This document shows positions 1 to 6,086 of a stretch of DNA of 8,720 bases, in pieces. The stretch is from JAXGYV01 sp040772045 (GTDB taxonomy: Bacteria; Actinomycetota; Thermoleophilia; UBA2241), in contig JAXGYV010000020.1 in NCBI GenBank assembly GCA_040772045.1, positions 1-8,720 on the forward strand, in the 5' to 3' direction. The number at the start of each line of letters is the position of its first letter. Within the stretch, counting starts at the first letter, position 1. A model generated the notes under the pieces. It was not told the DNA's origin and did no database searches. It saw only the letters and a list, made by a program, of their open reading frames with translations. Made by a program: the position numbers and the translations under genes.

Positions 1-52
1 GCACGCGGGCGACGCGACGGTATGCACGAGCTCGAGTGCGCCGGCACGTGCC
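1..52. other. Window edge downstream of the Roadblock gene, no assignable gene
   Basis: Only 52 bases remain past the Roadblock stop. On the minus strand a GTG at 48-50 opens a frame that runs off the window ('VPAHSSSCIPSRR...'), and another GTG opens nearby, but neither is recognisable. A perfect 10-base palindrome GGCACGTGCC sits at 43-52, directly after the stop codon. It may be part of a hairpin or simply chance. Confidence 0.3.
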
Positions 53-400
53 TCACTGCTCCGTGACACGCTCCTGACTGGTGCGCAGGGAGTAGGAGAG
101 ACTGATGGCCGCGGGCTCTCCGACGAGCACGAGCAAGAGATCGCCTTCGAACGGCGCCACGATGACGTTGAGTTCGGTGAGCTCGAAGGTGACGAACTGC
201 GTCTCTCGTTGCCCGAGCTCTATGGCCAGCCGGTGGCAGACTTGCAGCATGTCGGCGATCTGCGCCGCCACGGCCGTTGTGTCCACCTGAGGATCGGCGT
301 TGGCGACCACGGGGAAACCGTCGGCCTCAATGAGCAGGGCGGCGCGGATGCCGGGATCGGAGCGATAGGCAGCGATCAGGGCGGCGAGGTCGTCGCTCAT
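53..400 (-). CDS. Roadblock/LC7-domain protein (MglB-like fold)
   Basis: A 115-residue protein, the usual size of a stand-alone Roadblock/LC7 domain. It has the expected pattern: an N-terminal helix (about 3-16), a beta hairpin with 'ALLIEADGFPVV' (21-32), a long helix (41-63), then strands 'FVTFEL' (69-74), 'NVIVAPFEGDLLLVLV' (78-93) and a C-terminal helix. Family members bind or regulate small Ras-like GTPases (MglA type) or act as dimeric scaffolds; no GTPase gene is visible here, so the partner is unknown. The ATG at 398-400 is chosen over upstream in-frame codons because it overlaps the stop of the preceding gene as ATGA and has GGAG (406-409) five bases upstream. Translation is therefore probably coupled to the upstream 101-aa gene. 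The fold call is from sequence pattern only. Confidence 0.8.
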   Translation of the reverse strand: MSDDLAALIAAYRSDPGIRAALLIEADGFPVVANADPQVDTTAVAAQIADMLQVCHRLAIELGQRETQFVTFELTELNVIVAPFEGDLLLVLVGEPAAISLSYSLRTSQERVTEQ

Positions 401-702
401 AGTCGCTCCAGCTGTGTCGCGGCGGCGTTGAGCTGCTCGCGCACGGACGCGGCGAAGGCCGTTGCCGCCGCGGCCTGAGCGAAGCGGCGTCGGTATCCGT
501 GGCGGCATTCCGCCAGCTCGCTGAGGAACACGGTGTCGCGAAGTACCGGCGCCGTGTCCTCGCAGATGGCGTGCTCTACCGGCAGGCGGATCAGGGTGTC
601 GCCGCTGAGAAACACCTGGGAGAGCTCGCGTGGTGTGAGGCGCACGCTGATGCGGACCTCGGCGGCGTTCTCCACCATCTTGTTGTCGATCTGAACTTCC
701 AC
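397..702 (-). CDS. Unrecognised 101-aa protein co-translated with the Roadblock protein
   Basis: I do not recognise a family. The N-terminal half looks beta-rich ('VEVQIDN', 'EVRISVRLTPRELSQVFLSGD'), and the last 35 residues form an alanine-rich amphipathic helix ending 'LNAAATQLERL', possibly a coiled coil. Two cysteines ('AICEDT', 'AECRHG') are spaced about 20 residues apart. The codons are strongly G/C in the third position, supporting a real gene. An in-frame start at 747 exists, but GTG at 700-702 is preferred: AGGA lies eight bases upstream, or alternatively TAGGAT is a -10 box for a leaderless message. The stop overlaps the next gene's start by four bases (ATGA), so the product probably works with the Roadblock protein, perhaps as a binding partner. 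Confidence 0.65.
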   Translation of the reverse strand: MEVQIDNKMVENAAEVRISVRLTPRELSQVFLSGDTLIRLPVEHAICEDTAPVLRDTVFLSELAECRHGYRRRFAQAAAATAFAASVREQLNAAATQLERL

Positions 703-738
703 GGTGGTAATCCTAGGGTTGGAACAGTGGCGGCGCAA
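700..738 (-). promoter_or_regulatory. Putative promoter and start site of the 101-aa / Roadblock gene pair
   Basis: Reading the minus strand, TTGCGC (738-733) is followed after 17 bases by TAGGAT (715-710), then seven bases and the GTG start (702-700). The -35 shares TTG and the -10 shares four of six bases with the consensus. If used, transcription would start at or next to the GTG, giving a leaderless mRNA. The alternative reading is that AGGA within the same hexamer is a Shine-Dalgarno sequence eight bases before GTG. The two cannot be separated from sequence alone. Confidence 0.4.
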
Positions 739-793
739 GGGCACCACTGCTGACTTACGACTCAGACGCGTGGTCTTTCTGTCGCCCTTAGGC

Positions 794-1819
794 TCAGAGC
801 GATGCCGCCGGCCGAAGCTCGGCGTCGCTCTGCACGAGATTCCGGTGGGCCTCGCGGAGTAGGCTCTCGAGGTCGCGGCACGCAGGAAAGGACGCCACTC
901 CGGCGGAGATCGTCTGGCGGTGGCGAGCGACGAGCTGCCGAGCGACCTCTTGCTGCAGGCGGTTCATCTCCTGGTACGCCTGGCTGGGGAGGCGGCCCGG
1001 GAGTACGAGCAAGAAGGTATCCGGGTGCACGCGGAAGACCGTGTCGCTTGGCCGCAAGGATCGGTGCAGGCGACGCGCTACCTGGGCCACCAACGCCTCG
1101 GCGCGCTCGGCACCCAGGAACGTGCGCGTATCGGCGAAGTGGTCGAGACGCACGCAGGCTACACTGAGCGCCTCGTGCGCGGTCGTTGCCTCCTCCAGAC
1201 TGGCCGAGAGCAGCTCCGCGACGCGGCAGGCGGTGGGAAGGCCGGTTGTGGGATCTACGCTGAGCGGCCGCTTTGGGCCGCGGCCGGTACGCCGCGCGGC
1301 CGGCCGCCGTTCGAGCAAATGGAGCGGGAGCGCTCCCATTCCCACGAGCGCCGCGGACATCGCCACGCCGAGACCGCGGTTGCCTCCGAGCTGTGGGTCA
1401 GCGATGAGGAGCACGGCGAGCAGCGAGGCCGCGGGCGCCAGCCGGTGGATACGATCGTATCTCTTCCCCGGTGCTGTGTTGAGGAAGGCGAGGATGGGCA
1501 CCGAGAATGCGAGCCAGCTTCGCAGCCCGCCGCCGATGCCGATGATCAGGCCGAGGGCGAGCCAGTCCACCGTGATGAACGTGATAGCCAGGGAGGGGCC
1601 AAAAGCGATGGCGGCCCGCAGTGAGAGAAGCCCTGCGACGATGCCCGCCGCGGCGATGCCGGCGGTGAATTGGGAATCGGTCGCCAGGAGGCAGACAGTG
1701 AGGAGTGAGAAGAAGACAATGCGGGATCGGGCGCGAGTGACCTCGGGTGAACAGCGTTTGACCATGGTCTTCAATTCGTCTGGCCGGTTCGTCTTCCTGC
1801 CCGCGTCTAGTTCGTCCAC
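794..1819 (-). CDS. Integral membrane protein with degenerate GGDEF domain
   Basis: 341 residues. About six hydrophobic segments (roughly 34-47, 52-70, 73-95, 100-113, 128-141, 147-168) are followed by a basic linker (171-184) and a GGDEF-type domain. The domain opens with 'DPTTGLPT' (189-196), the usual diguanylate cyclase entry motif, and near the end has 'ISAGVASFP' (304-312). The signature GGDEF loop is replaced by HPDTF (265-269), losing both glycines and the glutamate, so cyclase activity is unlikely. The inhibitory-site motif RxxD is kept as RPSD (256-259), five residues before that loop, the canonical spacing, so c-di-GMP binding remains possible. The GTG at 1817-1819 gives the longest form; an ATG at 1763-1765 (residue 19) would still keep all membrane segments. 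No good ribosome binding site distinguishes them. It is transcribed divergently from iorA. Confidence 0.8.
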   Translation of the reverse strand: MDELDAGRKTNRPDELKTMVKRCSPEVTRARSRIVFFSLLTVCLLATDSQFTAGIAAAGIVAGLLSLRAAIAFGPSLAITFITVDWLALGLIIGIGGGLRSWLAFSVPILAFLNTAPGKRYDRIHRLAPAASLLAVLLIADPQLGGNRGLGVAMSAALVGMGALPLHLLERRPAARRTGRGPKRPLSVDPTTGLPTACRVAELLSASLEEATTAHEALSVACVRLDHFADTRTFLGAERAEALVAQVARRLHRSLRPSDTVFRVHPDTFLLVLPGRLPSQAYQEMNRLQQEVARQLVARHRQTISAGVASFPACRDLESLLREAHRNLVQSDAELRPAASL

Positions 1820-1850
1820 CCCAGGGGACCAGCTATAATCACCAGCCGTG
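1811..1850 (+). promoter_or_regulatory. Promoter of the ior operon, leaderless type
   Basis: A perfect TATAAT (1834-1839) sits eight bases before the GTG start of iorA (1848-1850), so transcription should begin at or within a base or two of the start codon. There is no Shine-Dalgarno sequence before this GTG. The -35 region at 17-base spacing is weak (TTCGTC, 1811-1816), which suggests activator dependence or a -10-driven promoter. An imperfect palindrome (1814-1829, GTCC...GGAC ends with CCCC/GGGG core) fills the space between the two boxes and could be an operator. The start of the divergent GGDEF gene lies inside the same stretch. Confidence 0.65.
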
Positions 1851-3635
1851 GGACCTCCGCTCTTCCTTTCCGGAAACGAAGCAATCGCCGCTGGCGCCGT
1901 GCGTGCGCGTGTGGGGTTTGCCTGTGCCTACCCTGGTACACCGTCCACAGAGATCCTCGAGGCGCTCGCCGGCACGAGCGAGCTCGTAGCTCAGTGGTGT
2001 ATCAACGAGAAAGTCGCGGTAGAGACCGCGGCCGGCGCCAGTCTCGCCGGCGTGCGTGCTCTGGCGGCCATGAAGCACGTCGGTTTGAATGTGGCCGCCG
2101 ATCCCTTCATGACGCTCTCGCTCACCGGCGTTCATGGCGGGCTGGTCGTCGTGTCCGCCGACGACCCAGGGATGCACTCTTCTCAGAATGAGCAAGACAA
2201 CCGCCACTACGCGCGGTTTGCCAAGGTGCCGTTGCTGGAGCCATCCGACAGCCAAGAGGCCTACGACTTCGTGGCTCACGCGCTGGAGCTCTCGGAAGAG
2301 TTCGACACCCCCGTGTTGCTGCGGACCACGACGCGGCTGTCTCATGGGCGTGGCCGCGTGAAACCACGGCCCGCCGTGGCATGGGAGGGCGCGCCGTTCG
2401 TGCGCGACATCCCCAAGTACGTCATGGTCCCGCAGCATGCGCGCGAGCGAAATCGCCTGGCCCTGCGGCGGCTTGGTTTTCTCCGCACGCGAGCCGACGA
2501 GTCGCCCCTCAATGTGCTCGAGGCCGGCAGCGCGGATTTCGGTATCGTAGCCTCGGGGGTGGCCTACCAGGTCGCCCGCGAGGCGTTCCCCAAGGCCTGG
2601 TTCCTCAAGCTGGGCATGTCCTGGCCGCTCCCCGTGGAGAAGATCGCTCGCCTCTATCGTTCCGTCTCCTGGGTAGCGGTTGTGGAGGAGCTGGATCCCT
2701 TCCTGGAGGAACAGATTCGGGCTCTGGGGCTGCCGGTCGTCGGCAAGATCGCGCTGCCGGCCAACGGCGAGCTCGATCAAGAGACGGTCTTCCGTGCTCT
2801 GGAGCCCTACGTCTCGCGTCGTGCCAGGCCTGGTCGTCGCACGCCGCTTCCGCTTCCGGACCCCCTGATCGCCCCCTCGCCAGTCTCGGAGGCGGCGCTG
2901 CCGCAGCGTCCGCCGGTGCTCTGCCCCGGCTGCTCCCACCGATCGGTGCTGGCCCTCCTCAAGCGCTACAAGCTGACCGCCCTCAGCGATATCGGCTGCT
3001 ACACTCTGGGCGCGCTGCCGCCGTTACAGGCGATCGATAGCTGCCTGTGCATGGGCGCCTCGATCGGCATGATGGCGGGGATGAACAAGGCGCTCCAGCG
3101 CAAGGCCAGCGTCGCCGTCCTCGGCGACTCGACGTTCTTCCACTCCGGGATTACGGCGCTCATCGATGCTCAGTACAACCAGGTCGACGGCCTCGTGCTG
3201 GTGCTCGACAACCGGACGACGGCCATGACGGGCCACCAAGGTCATCCAGGGACGGGTGTGCACGCCGACGGCACTCAGGGTCCGGCGGTCGACATCGCGC
3301 GGCTGTGCGAGGGCATTGGCGTGCGCTGCCGCACGGTAGATGCACTGGACGCCGACGCGGTGCGTGGAGCGCTGGAGGACGAACTCTCCGCGCCGGGCCT
3401 CGGGGTAATCGTCGCCGTCGCGCCGTGTGCGCTCACTATTCGTGAACCCAAACGCGGGCTCATCGTCGATGCCGAACGCTGTACCCTCTGTGGCCAGTGC
3501 TTGGCCATCGGTTGCCCAGCGCTCCTGCCGGGCGAGCAAACGGTGACGGTCGATCAGTCGTGTATCGGCTGCGGAGCGTGTGTAGAGGCGTGCCGGCACG
3601 GTGCGCTGAGCCTGTCCGTAGCGGGAGCAGGCTGA
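1848..3635 (+). CDS. iorA: Indolepyruvate:ferredoxin oxidoreductase, alpha subunit
   Basis: 595 residues, the normal IorA length. With IorB it converts aryl-pyruvates plus CoA and oxidised ferredoxin to aryl-acetyl-CoA, CO2 and reduced ferredoxin in the cytoplasm. The start 'MGPPLFLSGNEAIAAGA' is the conserved N terminus. The pyrimidine-binding region follows: 'AYPGTPSTEI' (27-36) and 'NEKVAVETAAGAS' (53-65), with Glu59 the expected thiamine-activating residue. The thiamine diphosphate domain has 'CPGCSHRS' (359-366), 'GCYTLG' (383-388), 'GDSTFFHSG' (426-434) and 'DNRTTAMTGHQ' (454-464). The C terminus is a two-cluster ferredoxin domain: CxxCxxCxxxxCP at 545-557, with the one-residue-longer last gap I associate with IorA, and CxxCxxCxxxC at 572-582. 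GTG start; the TATAAT eight bases upstream implies leaderless translation. It heads the iorA-iorB-ACT-paaK operon. Confidence 0.96.
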   Translation: MGPPLFLSGNEAIAAGAVRARVGFACAYPGTPSTEILEALAGTSELVAQWCINEKVAVETAAGASLAGVRALAAMKHVGLNVAADPFMTLSLTGVHGGLVVVSADDPGMHSSQNEQDNRHYARFAKVPLLEPSDSQEAYDFVAHALELSEEFDTPVLLRTTTRLSHGRGRVKPRPAVAWEGAPFVRDIPKYVMVPQHARERNRLALRRLGFLRTRADESPLNVLEAGSADFGIVASGVAYQVAREAFPKAWFLKLGMSWPLPVEKIARLYRSVSWVAVVEELDPFLEEQIRALGLPVVGKIALPANGELDQETVFRALEPYVSRRARPGRRTPLPLPDPLIAPSPVSEAALPQRPPVLCPGCSHRSVLALLKRYKLTALSDIGCYTLGALPPLQAIDSCLCMGASIGMMAGMNKALQRKASVAVLGDSTFFHSGITALIDAQYNQVDGLVLVLDNRTTAMTGHQGHPGTGVHADGTQGPAVDIARLCEGIGVRCRTVDALDADAVRGALEDELSAPGLGVIVAVAPCALTIREPKRGLIVDAERCTLCGQCLAIGCPALLPGEQTVTVDQSCIGCGACVEACRHGALSLSVAGAG

Positions 3636-3636
3636 C

Positions 3637-4230
3637 GTGAACGGGAGTACGTCCGTGTCTCTGGTCGGCGTCGGCGGCCAAGGGGTTCTCCTGGCTGCCG
3701 CCGTCTTGGCTCAAGCCGCGCTGCTCGATGGGCTAGACGTAAAGGCCAGCGAGGTGAAGGGGATGGCCCAGCGCGGGGGGAGCGTGCTGTCCACTGTCCG
3801 CTTTGGGGCCGCGGTGTTCTCGCCCGTGGCGACCCATGTCGAGGTCGTTATCGCCATGGAGCTACTCGAGGGCCGTCGGGCGGTCCCTCTCCTCGTGTCG
3901 GGGGGCGCCTTGGTCTGCGCCACCACGCGCATCTCACCGGGCTGCGTGCTGCGTCGTGAGGCGGAGTATCCGGAAGACATCGCCGCGGCGGCCGCCAAGC
4001 GCCGTGTCAGGCTCCTGGAAGTAGACGCCGAGCGTCTGGCCGCCCGCGTGGGCACGGTGCGCGCGGCCAACACCGTCCTCCTGGGTGTGGCCAGCGCGGT
4101 GTTGCCGTTTACCGATGCGGCGTGGAACGGCGCTCTGCAGGCGGTTCTCCCCAGCAAGATCGTCGAGATTAACCGGCGCGCGTTCCAGCTCGGTCGCGAT
4201 GCCGTCCCGGCAACGGAGGTTCGGAAGTGA
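3637..4230 (+). CDS. iorB: Indolepyruvate:ferredoxin oxidoreductase, beta subunit
   Basis: 197 residues, typical for IorB, the gamma-type domain of 2-oxoacid:ferredoxin oxidoreductases that packs on IorA and completes the CoA- and substrate-binding site. Diagnostic motifs are the glycine-rich 'GVGGQGVLLAA' (11-21) near the N terminus and 'ASEVKGMAQRGGSV' (37-50), the most conserved stretch of the family, followed by 'ANTVLLGV' late in the protein. It starts with GTG one base after the iorA stop codon; GGGAG at 3623-3627, inside the end of iorA, lies nine bases before it. Its stop overlaps the next gene as GTGA. Order and spacing show 1:1 expression with IorA. Nothing is truncated. Confidence 0.94.
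   Translation: MNGSTSVSLVGVGGQGVLLAAAVLAQAALLDGLDVKASEVKGMAQRGGSVLSTVRFGAAVFSPVATHVEVVIAMELLEGRRAVPLLVSGGALVCATTRISPGCVLRREAEYPEDIAAAAAKRRVRLLEVDAERLAARVGTVRAANTVLLGVASAVLPFTDAAWNGALQAVLPSKIVEINRRAFQLGRDAVPATEVRK
4215..4219 (+). promoter_or_regulatory. Shine-Dalgarno site of the ACT gene
   Basis: GGAGG lies seven bases before the GTG at 4227, inside the last codons of iorB. It fixes the start of the ACT-domain gene and shows that genes inside the operon use ordinary ribosome binding sites, unlike the leaderless first gene. Confidence 0.7.
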
Positions 4231-4640
4231 AAGTGACACAGCTCACCGTGTTCCTCGAGAACCGCAGTGGGCGGCTGGCGGAGATCGCCGACCTGCTCGG
4301 TGGTGCGGGGATCAACATCCGTGGGTTCTCCACCACGGAAGCAGCGGAGTACGGCATCGTCCGCCTCATCGTGCCCGAGCCGGAGAAGGCTCGGCAGCTT
4401 CTCCACCAAGCTGGTTTTACCACGCACATGTCGCAGGTGATCTGCGTGCAGGTGCCGGACGAGCCCGGTGGCCTTGCGCGTGTGCTCGAGCAGCTCGCGC
4501 TGCAGCGCATCTCGGTCGACTACCTCTACAGCATCTCCTTCAATTTCGTCTGCTTCGCGGTCCGCGACATCGATCGGGCGGTCGAACTGCTCCAAGGCAA
4601 GGTCCTGCTGCTCACCGACGAGCAGGTGAGGGCACTGTGA
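4227..4640 (+). CDS. Tandem ACT-domain protein of the ior-paaK operon
   Basis: 137 residues made of two ACT domains. The first (about 5-66) has 'LENRSGRLAEIADLLGGAG' followed by 'INIRGFSTTE'; the second (about 71-137) has 'VPDEPGGLARVLEQLALQ' followed by 'ISVDYLYS'. Both show the beta-alpha-beta-beta-alpha-beta pattern with a glycine in the first turn, where ACT domains bind amino acids. There is no catalytic or DNA-binding domain. Stand-alone tandem ACT proteins are often found beside IorAB and PaaK, so it may sense phenylalanine, tyrosine or tryptophan and modulate the enzymes by direct contact; that role is inferred, not shown. The GTG start overlaps the iorB stop (GTGA), and its own stop overlaps the paaK start (GTGA), so it is translated in step with both. 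Confidence 0.9.
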   Translation: MKVTQLTVFLENRSGRLAEIADLLGGAGINIRGFSTTEAAEYGIVRLIVPEPEKARQLLHQAGFTTHMSQVICVQVPDEPGGLARVLEQLALQRISVDYLYSISFNFVCFAVRDIDRAVELLQGKVLLLTDEQVRAL

Positions 4641-6007
4641 GCGCGTTCGCCGCCGAGCCCCGCGCCGCCGGCGCGGTGCCACGCGATCCGGATGGCCGTG
4701 GTGGCTGGTTCTGGCAGCCGGCCGCGGAGCGGATGAGCGTCGAGGAACTCCGCGAGACACAGCTTACGCGGCTGAGGGCCACACTCCAGCACGCGCGTGA
4801 CCACGTGCCCTTCTACCGCAGGAAGATGGACGAAGCCGGGATCGTCGTCGACGACATCGACTGCCACGGCGACGCACAGGATCTGCCGTTCACCACGAAG
4901 ATCGATCTGCGCGATCACTACCCGTTCGGCATGTTCGCCGTTCCCCGCGACCAGATCCTGCGTGTCCACGTCTCCTCCGGCACAACCGGCAACCCGACGG
5001 TGGTTGGGTATGTGCACGAGGACATCGAGCTCTGGAAGGACCTCATCGCGCGTACGTTGGCCGCCGGCGGCATCGGACCGGGCGATCTCGTTCAGAATGC
5101 GTATGGCTACGGGCTATTCACGGGCGGCATAGGCTTGCACTACGGCGCCGAGCACCTGGGCTGCACCGTGCTGCCCATCTCCGGAGGGAACACCGAGCGT
5201 CAGCTCAAGCTCATGCGCGATTTCGGCGCCACGGCCCTCGCCTGTACGCCGTCCTACGCGCTGTATCTGGCCGAGGCGGCGCGGGACCGCGGCCTTGGCC
5301 CCGACGATCTTCCCCTGCGCGTCGGCTACTTCGGTGCCGAACCGTGGACTGAGGAGATGCGTAGGCAGATCGAGGCCGGACTCGGCATCGACGCGCTGGA
5401 TATCTACGGCCTCTCGGAGATGGGCGGTCCCGGGGTGGCCTTCGAGTGTCTCTGTAAGCACGGCATGCACGTGAATGAAGATCATTACCTGGCTGAGATC
5501 GTGGACCCCGAGACTCTCCGAGCGCTTCCGGAGGGCGAGGTGGGCGAGCTGGTGCTCACGACCCTCAGTCGCCGGGCGCAGCCGTTGATTCGCTACCGGA
5601 CGCGCGATCTGTGCAGCCTGATCTACGAGCCCTGCGAGTGCGGCCGCGGCTTCGCCCGCATAACCAAGCCGGTGGGCCGCAGCGACGACATGCTGATCAT
5701 CCGCGGCGTGAACGTGTTCCCCAGCCAGATCGAAGAGGTGCTCATGAGCATCCCCGAGATCGAGCCGCACTACCAGATCGTGGTCGATCGCAAGGGCCAC
5801 CTGGACATCGTCGAGGTGTGGATCGAGGTGGGCGAGGACATCTTCTCCGAGACCATGGGCGATCTGGAGCGCTTCGAACGCGGTGTGCAGGCGAAGATGT
5901 ACAACGTGCTGGGCATTCAGGCGAGAGTCCGTCTCAAGGAGCCGAAGACTATCCAGCGCAGCGAGGGCAAGGCGGTCCGCGTGGTCGATAGACGTACGTT
6001 GGTCTGA
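4637..6007 (+). CDS. paaK: Phenylacetate-CoA ligase (AMP-forming aryl-acetate activator)
   Basis: 456 residues. It activates phenylacetate or a related aryl-acetate: ATP + acid + CoA gives acyl-CoA + AMP + PPi. Motifs in order: N-terminal 'VPFYRRKMDEAG' (57-68), the phosphate-binding loop 'SSGTTGNPTVVGY' (113-125), 'QNAYGYGLFTGG' (153-164), 'SGGNTERQ' (182-189), 'DIYGLSEMGGPG' (255-266), 'YRTRD' (320-324), 'CECGR' (333-337), 'GRSDDMLIIRGVNVFPSQ' (347-364), and the C-terminal lysine in 'RSEGKAVRV' (441-449), which serves adenylate formation. The GTG at 4637 overlaps the ACT stop (GTGA), with GAGGG (4628-4632) just upstream. The frame is open much further upstream, but that part lies over iorB and the ACT gene and is not PaaK-like. 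Being next to IorAB suggests aryl-acetates from amino-acid breakdown or uptake as substrates. Confidence 0.95.
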   Translation: MSAFAAEPRAAGAVPRDPDGRGGWFWQPAAERMSVEELRETQLTRLRATLQHARDHVPFYRRKMDEAGIVVDDIDCHGDAQDLPFTTKIDLRDHYPFGMFAVPRDQILRVHVSSGTTGNPTVVGYVHEDIELWKDLIARTLAAGGIGPGDLVQNAYGYGLFTGGIGLHYGAEHLGCTVLPISGGNTERQLKLMRDFGATALACTPSYALYLAEAARDRGLGPDDLPLRVGYFGAEPWTEEMRRQIEAGLGIDALDIYGLSEMGGPGVAFECLCKHGMHVNEDHYLAEIVDPETLRALPEGEVGELVLTTLSRRAQPLIRYRTRDLCSLIYEPCECGRGFARITKPVGRSDDMLIIRGVNVFPSQIEEVLMSIPEIEPHYQIVVDRKGHLDIVEVWIEVGEDIFSETMGDLERFERGVQAKMYNVLGIQARVRLKEPKTIQRSEGKAVRVVDRRTLV

Positions 6008-6048
6008 GCCCTGCGCGTTACGTACGGCAGCCGGCGACGTGTCCGCGT

Positions 6049-6086
6049 ACGCCACGGCGTCGGGCGCCCCGTATAATCCGCGGGTG
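6049..6086 (+). promoter_or_regulatory. Promoter of the AOR-aldolase pair, leaderless type
   Basis: A perfect TATAAT (6072-6077) lies six bases before the GTG start at 6084, which places the predicted transcription start on the start codon. At 17-base spacing the -35 hexamer is ACGCCA (6049-6054), three of six matches. A perfect inverted repeat ACGCC-AC-GGCGT (6049-6060) covers that hexamer and could be a regulator site. The 76-base gap after paaK holds no clear terminator, so read-through from the ior operon may add to expression. No Shine-Dalgarno sequence is seen before the GTG. Confidence 0.6.

Noticed and set aside
43..52. Perfect palindrome GGCACGTGCC next to the Roadblock stop
   Set aside because: Ten bases with no loop, no second copy seen in the window, and no promoter context, so not enough to call a regulatory site.
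920..1838. Plus-strand open frames of 234 and 265 codons opposite the GGDEF gene
   Set aside because: Their translations are low-complexity and charged, whereas the minus strand gives membrane segments and a recognisable GGDEF-type domain.
1839..2939. Long minus-strand open frame (366 codons) opposite iorA
   Set aside because: It is antisense to the well-supported iorA gene, shows no family motifs, and long antisense frames are expected in DNA with G/C-rich third positions.
4085..4636. In-frame N-terminal extension of paaK
   Set aside because: The added 184 residues overlap iorB and the ACT gene in another frame and do not resemble any ligase domain; the GTGA overlap and ribosome site at 4637 give a normal-length PaaK.
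3711..4760. Minus-strand open frame of 349 codons opposite iorB and the ACT gene
   Set aside because: Arginine-rich translation with no recognisable motif, fully antisense to motif-bearing genes.
5883..6083. In-frame N-terminal extension of the AOR gene
   Set aside because: The extension lies over the end of paaK, is arginine/serine-rich, and the AOR N terminus aligns from just after the GTG at 6084, which has its own -10 box.
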